Source: an uncultured Cloacibacillus sp. | Lineage (GTDB): Bacteria; Synergistota; Synergistia; Synergistales; Synergistaceae | Direction of reading: 5' to 3' | Length of the DNA stretch: 5,192 nucleotides | Assembly: GCA_900544635.1 (NCBI GenBank) | Contig: UQVV01000150.1 | Location: forward strand, 1-5,192 | Shown here: piece after piece, positions 1 to 5,192 of the stretch | How the letters are laid out: every line of letters starts with the position of its first letter | How positions within the stretch are numbered: the stretch's first letter is position 1 | Position numbers and translations under genes: made by a program | The notes under the pieces: model-generated | Databases searched by the model: none | Told to the model about the DNA's origin: nothing | What the model saw: the letters and a program-made list of their open reading frames with translations, nothing else

Positions 1-7
1 AAGTTAA

Positions 8-343
8 ATCATTATATACACGGAGGCCGATTCGGCGGCTGGTGCTTTCCACATAATCAAGCGTGACGCGGCGCTCGAGTAGTACGATTTGTTCGAGCAG
101 CTGATACTGTACTGGATGGCCGCGGACTTTGTGGACGGCATCTCGTGGCAGCCGCTCTCGCAAATTTGGACGCATGGGAACAACCGCTGTGTAATCTGCA
201 AGCCGACGGACGAAGCGGCAGCCGCGCTGTTTTACGACAGCCGCCTGAACGCGGCGGAGCATTACCTCCACGCGCTGAAATTGTAGTCGGAGTTTAAGGC
301 CGTATTCGCCGGGGACGCGGCGGACGGCTATAAATCCTTATAA
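8..343 (+). pseudogene. Decayed 3' part of an unrecognised gene, interrupted by two in-frame TAG codons
   Basis: One plus-strand frame (codons starting at 8, 11 and so on) runs 111 codons to a TAA at 341-343. It is broken only by TAG at 80-82 and TAG at 284-286, and a TAA at 5-7 closes it upstream. On both sides of the ambers codon use is strongly G/C-ending (GCG, GAC, CTC, TCG, CTG), as in the intact genes nearby, so the stretch looks like former or recoded coding sequence. The longest uninterrupted piece (from a TTG at 89 to 286) has no convincing ribosome binding site. Visible landmarks are an aromatic helix-like stretch (LILYWMAADF), a CVIC pair of cysteines and an Ala-rich charged tail. 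I do not recognise the family. Both ambers could derive from CAG (Gln) by one C-to-T change. The end overlaps the 3' end of the opposing MFS gene by 16 bp. Alternatives are a suppressed-amber gene or chance; the coding signal is clear but short. Confidence 0.45.
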
Positions 344-1509
344 ACCTTCGGGCTGTAGTAGACAATGACGGCGGCGAGGGCGACGACCGCGCCGTATATC
401 AGGCGGTAGGACCATGTGACGCTGCCGGTCAGGTTTATCGCCTGCTGAATGATTATCGGACAGAAGAACGACTGCAGCGAGTAGATGAAGCCGAAGACGA
501 CGGCGAGCGTCGTGACGGCGGAGCGGCGGCCTCCGATGTCGAGCGTCAGGCACATGAAGGCGGGGTAGCCGAAGCCCATGCCGAGGCCGAATACGAAGCC
601 GCAGAACATGAAGGCGCGCGGCCCCGTCGCGAAGGTCATCGCGAACATCATGCCCGCCGTCAGCAGCGTCGTGGCGGGCGCGCAGACCTTGCGCGGCAGC
701 TTGTCGACGAGCTTGCCGCACGAGAGGCGGAATATCATCGCCGTCCCCGCGGAGACGCTGAAGAAGTACGAGGCGGCGAGGCCGCGTTCGCCCGCGAGCT
801 GGACGAAGCGGAGCTGCGCCGCGTCGGAGAAGGCGAAGAGCGCCGCCGAGGCGGCGAAGAAGAGCACCTGCGGCGAGCGAACCAGCCAGAGGTATGAAAC
901 CTTTTCCTTCGGTTCGCTCTTCTGCGGCGCGCCGCCGCCTTTCGTCTTCGGCAGCTTCATCACGGCGAAGAGTCCCGCGGCCGCGATGAAGGGGAAGGTT
1001 GCGGCGTAGAGGTTGTAATGGCCGTTCCTCACGAGATATTCCATCGGCGGCACGACAATCAGCGCAGGCAGGCTGTAGGCGACCGTTATCAGCGACACGC
1101 AGCGCCCGCGCACGTCCGCCGGAAGCAGCTGATATTCGTAGCTTTGCAGAATTATCGTCACGACGCCCATGCCGATGCCGGCGATCGCGCGGCAGACGAT
1201 GACGCCCTCGGGCGTGCGCGCGAAGAGCGCGATGCCGCAGGCGCTTATGAAAAAGCAGAAGAAGCCGGCGCGTATGACCTTTTCGTTGCCTATGAAGCGC
1301 GCCGCGAACGGCACGAGCGGGCGCAGAAGGAAGGAAACGCCGTAGCAGACGCCCATCACGAGGCCGCCGAGCGTCCCGACCTCCGAGCCGATTCCCTCGA
1401 GGAACGGTATGAGGAAGTAGTAGCCGCTCTCCATCGAGGCGCTCGTGAAGGTGACGGCGAAAAATATCAGAATGTAGCGGATAATCTGCTTCGTGTATAC
1501 GGAGCCCAT
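328..1509 (-). CDS. MFS-family transporter, 12 membrane helices, substrate unknown
   Basis: This 393-residue inner-membrane protein is of normal length for the major facilitator superfamily. Hydrophobic segments fall at about 10-33, 45-70, 78-97, 101-123, 137-158, 166-184, then after a Lys/Gly-rich cytoplasmic loop (185-207) at 212-232, 245-262, 274-294, 299-322, 330-352 and 368-386, giving the 6+6 layout. The loop between helices 8 and 9 carries a clear MFS motif A copy (GKLVDKLPRK, 265-274). The equivalent loop between helices 2 and 3 is degenerate (RPLVPFAARF, 63-72). Helix 4 has RAIAGIGMG (107-115), resembling motif B. The motif C (antiporter) signature in helix 5 is not clear. The ATG lies 6 bp after the GNAT stop and has only a weak Shine-Dalgarno, which suggests translational coupling. 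Drug, amino-acid or polyamine efflux are all possible; sequence alone does not decide. The family is certain, the substrate is not. Confidence 0.93.
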   Translation of the reverse strand: MGSVYTKQIIRYILIFFAVTFTSASMESGYYFLIPFLEGIGSEVGTLGGLVMGVCYGVSFLLRPLVPFAARFIGNEKVIRAGFFCFFISACGIALFARTPEGVIVCRAIAGIGMGVVTIILQSYEYQLLPADVRGRCVSLITVAYSLPALIVVPPMEYLVRNGHYNLYAATFPFIAAAGLFAVMKLPKTKGGGAPQKSEPKEKVSYLWLVRSPQVLFFAASAALFAFSDAAQLRFVQLAGERGLAASYFFSVSAGTAMIFRLSCGKLVDKLPRKVCAPATTLLTAGMMFAMTFATGPRAFMFCGFVFGLGMGFGYPAFMCLTLDIGGRRSAVTTLAVVFGFIYSLQSFFCPIIIQQAINLTGSVTWSYRLIYGAVVALAAVIVYYSPKVYKDL

Positions 1510-1515
1510 GACGGC

Positions 1516-2028
1516 CTACGCTTCGCGCACGCGCGCCATCGCGACGATGTTTTTGTACCTGCCGCCCTCCGTGTAGGCGCAGCGCAGAAGCCCCTCGCGC
1601 GCGAAGCCGAGCGACTCGTAGAGGTGAATCGCGCGCGCGTTCTCCTCCGCGACCTCGAGCGCGACGCGCACGAGCATGAGGTCACAGTCGGCTATGCGCA
1701 GCAGCTCCGTCAGAAGCGCGCGGCCGACGCCCATATTTTGAAACTCCGTGCGCACGACTATCGCGAGCGACGCCGTGTGGCGCATCTTCGGCTTTTCGCA
1801 GAGGCGCAGCAGCGCGTTGCCGATGAGGATTTCTTCGCCGTTTTCGCAGATTACGGCGCTCAGGTTCGGCGCCGCGGCGGGCACAGCCTTCGCGACGGCC
1901 TCCGTAAATTCCATGTTCTCCGACGAAAGCGCGGGAATCGTCTCGCGCACGCCGCGCATCCTGCGTATCTCGTTAAGCCCGCGAATGTCGCGCTCCTCGA
2001 ACGGCCTTATGAAGAACTCCATATTCAT
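1516..2028 (-). CDS. GNAT-family N-acetyltransferase (YhhY-like)
   Basis: This 170-residue soluble enzyme is predicted to move an acetyl group from acetyl-CoA to an amine. It has a typical GNAT layout: an N-terminal strand and helix (FIRPFEERDIRGLNEI, 6-21), a central beta strand ending in the acetyl-CoA loop Q97-N-M-G-V-G-R103 (Q/RxxGxG), then LEV (124-126), EEN (128-130) and the C-terminal LYESLGF (136-142). The pattern, including the closing YKNIVAMARV (158-167), resembles the E. coli YhhY group, some of which acetylate amino acids. That is a resemblance from memory, not a search result. It is the first gene of a two-gene unit with the MFS transporter 6 bp downstream. The start is uncertain: a GAGG at 2031-2034 is only 2 nt from the first ATG (2026-2028) but 8 nt from the second (2020-2022), so the protein may begin two residues later. 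The substrate could be an amino acid, peptide, polyamine or antibiotic. Confidence 0.9.
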   Translation of the reverse strand: MNMEFFIRPFEERDIRGLNEIRRMRGVRETIPALSSENMEFTEAVAKAVPAAAPNLSAVICENGEEILIGNALLRLCEKPKMRHTASLAIVVRTEFQNMGVGRALLTELLRIADCDLMLVRVALEVAEENARAIHLYESLGFAREGLLRCAYTEGGRYKNIVAMARVREA

Positions 2029-2057
2029 CGCCTCGCTTATCAGATGACTGAGACAAG

Positions 2058-2090
2058 TATATAACAGCGGCGGCCTTTATAGTTGCTCAA
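2058..2090 (-). promoter_or_regulatory. Possible sigma-70-type promoter for the GNAT/MFS unit
   Basis: On the minus strand a TTGAGC (2085-2090, four of six bases matching TTGACA) is followed after 18 bp by TGTTAT (2061-2066). The overlapping TGTTATATA (2058-2066) could also serve as an extended -10 element. Transcription would start near 2050-2054, leaving a leader of roughly 25 nt before the GNAT start. A 6-bp inverted repeat, CGGCCT (2071-2076) and AGGCCG (2094-2099), brackets the -35 hexamer and could be an operator half-site pair. Matches are only moderate, so this rests as much on position (between an upstream terminator and a gene start) as on sequence. Confidence 0.35.
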
Positions 2091-2103
2091 AAGAGGCCGA
2101 AAA

Positions 2104-2132
2104 TCTCCGCGCGCCGGCAAAATTTGCGGAGA
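2104..2132. repeat. Inverted repeat enclosing a GCAAA-A-TTTGC near-palindrome
   Basis: TCTCCGC (2104-2110) and GCGGAGA (2126-2132) form a perfect 7-bp inverted repeat with a 15-nt loop. Overlapping the right arm is GCAAA-A-TTTGC (2117-2127), a 5-bp-arm near-palindrome. The two pairings are mutually exclusive in a single strand. There is no T-tract on either side, so it is not an intrinsic terminator. It lies upstream of the putative GNAT promoter and shares its GCAAA/TTTGC core with the larger palindrome at 2153-2186. A regulator binding site is an inference. Confidence 0.4.
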
Positions 2133-2152
2133 GGGCGCGGGGCCGCCGCTAT

Positions 2153-2186
2153 TCCGAGAAATTGCAAAAATTTGCATTTTCTCGGA
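2153..2186. repeat. 34-bp imperfect palindrome with TGCAAA/TTTGCA core
   Basis: The two 16-nt arms (2153-2168 and 2171-2186) are complementary except for one T/T mismatch (2162 against 2177), around a two-base AA centre. The outer part reads TCCGAGAAA on one side and TTTCTCGGA on the other; the core is TGCAAA-AA-TTTGCA. Neither flank has a T-run, which argues against an intrinsic terminator. The site lies between the spe terminator and the GNAT promoter region, about 47 bp from a second GCAAA/TTTGC palindrome. It could be an operator for a dimeric regulator or a structured RNA element; nothing in the sequence chooses between them. Confidence 0.55.
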
Positions 2187-2201
2187 GTAGGAAATCATTA
2201 T

Positions 2202-2236
2202 AAAAAAGGGAGAGCGGCGGACTGCCGTTCTCCCTT
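2202..2236 (-). terminator. Rho-independent terminator of the speA-speE-speB operon
   Basis: Two arms, 2208-2218 (GGGAGAGCGGC) and 2224-2234 (GCCGTTCTCCC), pair over 11 bp with a single G-U wobble around a 5-nt loop. An A-T extension adds two pairs. On the minus strand the hairpin is followed directly by six T residues (2202-2207). It begins about 26 nt after the speB stop codon. Together these mark the end of the polyamine operon and separate it from the GNAT/MFS unit. Confidence 0.88.
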
Positions 2237-2261
2237 CGTCTCCTGTGAATTTGCGTGCGCG

Positions 2262-3110
2262 TTACCAGCAGTATGCGAGCAGCATCTCGCGCAGGGTTTT
2301 GCAGGCGAGCGCCGTGGACGCGCCGGAGTGGTCGTAGTGCGGCGAGAGCTCGCAGATGTCGAAGGCGGCGACGTGGAGCGGGCGCAGCGCGAGCAGCGCG
2401 GAGAGCAGCTCCGTGAAGCGCAGGCCGCCGGCCTCGGGCGTTCCTGTGCCGGGGAATTCAGACGGGTCTACCGCGTCTAGGTCGAGCGTCACGTAGACTG
2501 GCGCGCCGGCTATCTCGCGGACAGTCTTTTCTATCGTATCGGCGCGGAATTTTTCCATCGTCGTGTGCCCGCGGCTCCAGTACATTTCCTCGCGGCTGCC
2601 GGAGCGTATCGCGAACTGGAAAATCCTGCCGTCGCCCAATATGTCCCAGCAGCGGCGGATTACCGAGGCGTGCGAGAGCTTTTCGCCGAGGTAGTCCTCG
2701 CGCAGGTCTGCGTGCGCGTCGAAGTGGACTATGTGCAGGTCTGGATATTTCTTCGCCGCGGCGCGGACGGCCCCGAGTGTGACGAGGTGTTCGCCGCCGA
2801 GCAGGACGGGGACTTTTCCCGCGTCCAGTATCTCGTCCGCGGCTTCCTCTATCGCGCCGAGCGCCGCCGCCGCGTTGCCGAAGGGCAGCTCTATGTCGCC
2901 CGCGTCGAAGATTTTCAATTCTTCGAGGTCTTTATCCTGGTAGGGGCTGTAGGTCTCTATGCCGAAGGATTCGGAGCGCATCGCGGCGGGGCCGAAGCGC
3001 GCGCCGGGGCGGAACGAGGTCGTCGAGTCGAAGGGCGCGCCGAAAATTACGGCGCGCGCCTCGTCCCACGAGCTTTCGCAGCCTATGAAGCCCTGTATCG
3101 AGCTTTTCAT
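2262..3110 (-). CDS. speB: Agmatinase (agmatine ureohydrolase)
   Basis: This cytoplasmic Mn-dependent enzyme is predicted to hydrolyse agmatine to putrescine and urea. Its 282 residues match the family length (about 290). All ureohydrolase metal motifs are present: GGEH (105-108, ligand H108), DAHAD (131-135, ligands D131, H133, D135) and LDLDAVDP (209-216, ligands D210, D212). The substrate-loop stretch SHASVIRR (146-153) and the C-terminal AAFDICELSP (248-257) also fit. The N-terminal GAPFDSTTSFRPGARFGP (24-41) is typical of agmatinases. The ATG lies 6 bp after the speE TAG, in the same frame, with only an AGGGA-like Shine-Dalgarno, so coupling to speE translation is likely. It is the only intact gene here ending in TAA, and the terminator follows. 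A close relative in Thermus acts on aminopropylagmatine rather than agmatine, so the true substrate may be either. Arginase or guanidinobutyrase is less likely given speA and speE upstream. Confidence 0.95.
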   Translation of the reverse strand: MKSSIQGFIGCESSWDEARAVIFGAPFDSTTSFRPGARFGPAAMRSESFGIETYSPYQDKDLEELKIFDAGDIELPFGNAAAALGAIEEAADEILDAGKVPVLLGGEHLVTLGAVRAAAKKYPDLHIVHFDAHADLREDYLGEKLSHASVIRRCWDILGDGRIFQFAIRSGSREEMYWSRGHTTMEKFRADTIEKTVREIAGAPVYVTLDLDAVDPSEFPGTGTPEAGGLRFTELLSALLALRPLHVAAFDICELSPHYDHSGASTALACKTLREMLLAYCW

Positions 3111-3116
3111 CCGTCC

Positions 3117-3968
3117 CTAGTCTTTCAGGTTCAGCGCCTTTTTGACGTAGTTGGGCAGCATGAAGGCGCCGACGTGTATGCCGGTGTTGTAGTACTTCGT
3201 TTCAAGGCCGAGCGCGTTCCACGCCTCGGCGTCGAGGTCTTTGACAGGGTCGTACTTCTTCGATGCGAAGCCGAAGAGCCAGTGGCCCGACGGGTAGGTC
3301 GGGATGTGCGCCTGATAGACGCGGCAGATGGGGAAGAAGTCCTCGATGCGCTGGTGCGCGCGCTTCATCGCCGCGGAGTAGGACTCGTAGTAGGGGTTCT
3401 CGTGCTGGTTGACGAGTATGCCGTCGTCGCCGAGAGCCTTGAAGCAGTTGCCGTAGAACTCCTTCGTGAAAAGCCCTTCTCCGGGGCCGAAGGGGTCGGT
3501 CGAGTCGACGATTATGAGGTCGTACTTCTCTTCGACGGTGCGGACGAACTTGAGGCCGTCCTCGAAGTGCAGCGAGACGCGCGGGTCGTCGAGCTCGCAG
3601 GCGGTGAAGGGCAGCAGCTTCATGCAGGTCTTGACGACGAGCTCGTCGATGTCGACCATGTCGATTTTTTCAATCGTCTTGTAACGCGTAAGCTCGCGCA
3701 CCGTGCCGCCGTCGCCGCCGCCGATTACGAGGACGCGCTTGATCTTCGGGTTCGTCGCCATCGGGACGTGGACTATCATGTCGTGGTAGATGAATTCGTC
3801 CTTCTCGGTCAGCATCATGAGGCCGTCGAGCGTGAAGAAGCGCCCGAACTCCTCGGAGTCGAAGATGTCTATCTGCTGGAAGGGGCTCTTCTCGCTGAAG
3901 AGCTGCTTCTTGACCTTTATCGAAAAGCGCGTAGAGGGAGTGTGTTCCTCAGTGTACCAAAGCTCCAT
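3117..3968 (-). CDS. speE: Spermidine synthase (polyamine aminopropyltransferase)
   Basis: This cytoplasmic enzyme is predicted to transfer the aminopropyl group of decarboxylated AdoMet to putrescine, giving spermidine and methylthioadenosine. Its 283 residues equal the usual family length. An N-terminal beta domain (about 1-60; MELWYTEEHT start, Q32, LDGLMMLTEKDEFIYHD 47-63) precedes a Rossmann methyltransferase-like domain. The latter has GGGDGGTVREL (83-93), VDID (105-108), FEDG (135-138) and the catalytic DSTD (155-158, D155 and D158). IPTYPSGHW (222-230) and the LETKYYNTGIH end region (255-265) are also classic. Key residues appear intact. The start is well supported: a consensus AGGAGG lies 8 nt upstream. 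The gene follows speA by 12 bp and precedes speB by 6 bp. Acceptor choice (putrescine, agmatine or cadaverine) cannot be read reliably from sequence. Family assignment is secure. Confidence 0.96.
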   Translation of the reverse strand: MELWYTEEHTPSTRFSIKVKKQLFSEKSPFQQIDIFDSEEFGRFFTLDGLMMLTEKDEFIYHDMIVHVPMATNPKIKRVLVIGGGDGGTVRELTRYKTIEKIDMVDIDELVVKTCMKLLPFTACELDDPRVSLHFEDGLKFVRTVEEKYDLIIVDSTDPFGPGEGLFTKEFYGNCFKALGDDGILVNQHENPYYESYSAAMKRAHQRIEDFFPICRVYQAHIPTYPSGHWLFGFASKKYDPVKDLDAEAWNALGLETKYYNTGIHVGAFMLPNYVKKALNLKD

Positions 3969-3976
3969 TGAAATTT

Positions 3977-3982
3977 CCTCCT
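3977..3982 (-). promoter_or_regulatory. Strong ribosome binding site of speE, overlapping the speA stop codon
   Basis: The minus strand reads AGGAGG 8 nt before the speE ATG, a perfect Shine-Dalgarno. Its first two bases are the last two of the speA TAG stop. This fixes the speE start, shows that speE can be initiated independently, and places ribosomes ending speA on the speE entry site, as expected for coupled genes. Confidence 0.85.
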
Positions 3983-5192
3983 ATTTCACAACGTATAGAT
4001 TTTCGAGATTCATGTCCTGCGGCCCCATGACGAGGCAGCCCTTGTCCTTCGCGTAGAGGATGTACTCGAGCGCCTCGGGCGTCACCTCTTCGCCGGGGGA
4101 GAGTATCGGTATGCCGGGCGGGTAGCACATGACGGACTCCGCCGTAATCCTGCCGAGGCTCTCTCGCACCGGCACGGGCTCGCTCGGCGCGTAGAAGGCC
4201 TCGCGCGGCGTCATGCGCACGACGGGCGTGATGTACTCGTGGTCGAGCAGCTTCAGCCCTTCCCTGCCGTGCAGCCGCTTGATTTCCGACAGCGCGGCGA
4301 CGAGGCGCTCTATCGCGTAGTGGTTGTCCCCGACGGAGACTATCGCGAGCATGTTGCCCATGTCGCCGAACTCTATCTGTATTCCGTAGTCGTCGCGCAG
4401 CAGGTCGTAGACCTCGACGCCGGCCAGCCCCGTCTTGAGCGTGTTGACGGAGAGCTTCGTCACGTCGAAGTCGTACACCGCGCCGCCGTCCGTGATTTCG
4501 CGCGAGAAGGCGTAATATCCGCCGATGCGGTTGATTTCCGCGCGCGCGTACTCGGCGAGCGAGACGACGCGGCGGAAGGTATCAGTCCCCTCCGTGGCGA
4601 GCGCCTTGCGCGCTATGTCGAGCGAGCTCATGAGCAGGTATGACGCGCTCGTAGTCTGCGTCAGCCCGATGACGGTGCGCACGTAGTCGGGGCTGACGCG
4701 CCCGCGTCGCATCAGCAGCAGTGAGCTCTGCGTCAGAGAGCCGCCCGTCTTGTGCATACTGACGGCGCTCATGTCCGCGCCCGCCGCCATAGCGGGCAGC
4801 GGCATCCCTTCGCCGAAATAGAAATGCGTGCCGTGCGCCTCGTCCGCGAGCACCGCCATGCCCGCCGCGTGCGCCGCCTCCGTTATGCGCCGGAGGTCGG
4901 TGCATATCCCGTAGTAGGTCGGGTTGTTGACGAACACCGCCTTCGCCTCGGGGTGCGCCTTTATCGCGGCCTCGACGTCCGCGGCGCGCATCCCGAGGGA
5001 GATTCCAAGCTCGGGGTGTATCCCCGGGTCTACGTAGACCGGCGTGATGCCGCACAGAATCATCGCGTTTATCGCGGATTTGTGGACGTTGCGCGGGATT
5101 ATCATCGAGTCGCCCGCCTTGCAGACGGACATGACCATAGCCTGCACCGCTGCGGTCGTGCCGCCGACGATGAGGAATGCCTGGAACGAGAT
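3981..5192 (-). CDS. speA: Arginine decarboxylase, Orn/Lys/Arg decarboxylase family, N-terminus beyond the window
   Basis: This PLP enzyme is predicted to convert arginine to agmatine and CO2, the first step of the operon's pathway. The reading frame stays open to the window edge, giving 403 residues. The Bacillus SpeA-type family is about 480-490 residues, so roughly 80 N-terminal residues are missing. Counting from the edge: the glycine/threonine PLP-phosphate loop VGGTTAA (9-15), HKS (37-39), NNPTYYG (89-95), ADEAHG (116-121, D117 pairing with the PLP ring nitrogen), and SMHKTGG with the PLP lysine K148 (codon 4749-4751). The C-terminal domain carries CYPPGIP (356-362) and SPGE (365-368). 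It is the fold-type-I form without the large wing domain of enterobacterial inducible decarboxylases. Arginine rather than lysine or ornithine is inferred mainly from the adjoining speB. An in-frame GTG at 5145-5147 is internal, since conserved sequence lies before it. It ends in TAG inside the speE ribosome binding site. Confidence 0.92.
   Translation of the reverse strand: MSFQAFLIVGGTTAAVQAMVMSVCKAGDSMIIPRNVHKSAINAMILCGITPVYVDPGIHPELGISLGMRAADVEAAIKAHPEAKAVFVNNPTYYGICTDLRRITEAAHAAGMAVLADEAHGTHFYFGEGMPLPAMAAGADMSAVSMHKTGGSLTQSSLLLMRRGRVSPDYVRTVIGLTQTTSASYLLMSSLDIARKALATEGTDTFRRVVSLAEYARAEINRIGGYYAFSREITDGGAVYDFDVTKLSVNTLKTGLAGVEVYDLLRDDYGIQIEFGDMGNMLAIVSVGDNHYAIERLVAALSEIKRLHGREGLKLLDHEYITPVVRMTPREAFYAPSEPVPVRESLGRITAESVMCYPPGIPILSPGEEVTPEALEYILYAKDKGCLVMGPQDMNLENLYVVK

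Noticed and set aside
4..201. 65-codon minus-strand frame at the left edge
   Set aside because: It has a TTG start, no ribosome binding site and poor codon bias; the opposite strand has the stronger coding signal.
299..328. Terminator for the MFS gene
   Set aside because: The stem is interrupted, overlaps the stop codon, and is followed on the minus strand by mixed sequence with no T-tract.
1018..2064. 348-codon plus-strand open frame opposite the GNAT and MFS genes
   Set aside because: Its Arg/Ala/His-rich composition is that of an antisense shadow; the minus strand carries recognisable GNAT and MFS motifs.
2153..2186. Second terminator
   Set aside because: The palindrome is strong, but neither strand has a T-run after it, and its core is AT-rich rather than GC-rich.
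2565..3971. 468-codon plus-strand open frame opposite speB and speE
   Set aside because: It lies wholly antisense to two genes with all catalytic motifs intact. Its product is a low-complexity Val/Ala/Arg/Glu-rich sequence, as expected from the mirror of G/C-biased codons.
5145..5147. GTG as the start of speA
   Set aside because: The frame stays open to the window edge, and the conserved PLP-phosphate loop lies before this codon, so it is internal.
3117..5192. A natural SpeA-SpeE fusion protein
   Set aside because: A TAG separates them, speE has its own consensus ribosome binding site and ATG, and both proteins end or begin where the families normally do.

Overview
The window is GC-rich bacterial DNA with strong G/C preference at third codon positions. 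All the intact genes lie on the minus strand, so it reads from right to left. Short gaps and operon-like packing suggest an anaerobic Gram-positive-type or Synergistota-like bacterium. That placement is an impression from protein style, not something the sequence proves. No rRNA, tRNA, IS element, CRISPR array or phage structural gene was seen.

Right side (5192 to 2262): a polyamine biosynthesis operon in the order speA (fold-type-I arginine decarboxylase, N-terminus cut off by the window edge), speE (spermidine synthase), speB (agmatinase). The gaps are 12 and 6 bp. The operon ends at a good rho-independent terminator (about 2202-2236). The three enzymes make a coherent route: arginine to agmatine, then agmatine to putrescine plus urea, then an aminopropyl transfer that gives spermidine. 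The decarboxylated AdoMet donor would need speD, which is not in the window.

Middle (2029 to 2261): a 233-bp intergenic region. It holds the terminator, two near-palindromes sharing a GCAAA/TTTGC core, and a weak promoter-like sequence for the next unit.

Left-centre (2028 to 328): a two-gene unit with a GNAT-family N-acetyltransferase followed after 6 bp by a 12-helix MFS transporter. Its substrate is unknown. Its position beside the polyamine operon recalls the acetyltransferase-plus-efflux pair BltD/Blt of Bacillus subtilis.

Left edge (8 to 343, plus strand): a stretch with coding-like codon use, convergent to the MFS gene and broken by two in-frame TAG codons. It is best read as the decayed 3' part of an unrecognised gene.

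An oddity: four of the five intact genes end in TAG, and all three within-unit gene junctions (speA/speE, speE/speB, GNAT/MFS) are in the same reading frame, separated only by an amber codon and a few sense codons. Ordinary termination is still the better reading, but the pattern is easy to check. I see no clear previously undescribed system here. The most open questions are the amber-interrupted left ORF, the palindromic intergenic region and the substrate of the GNAT/MFS pair.
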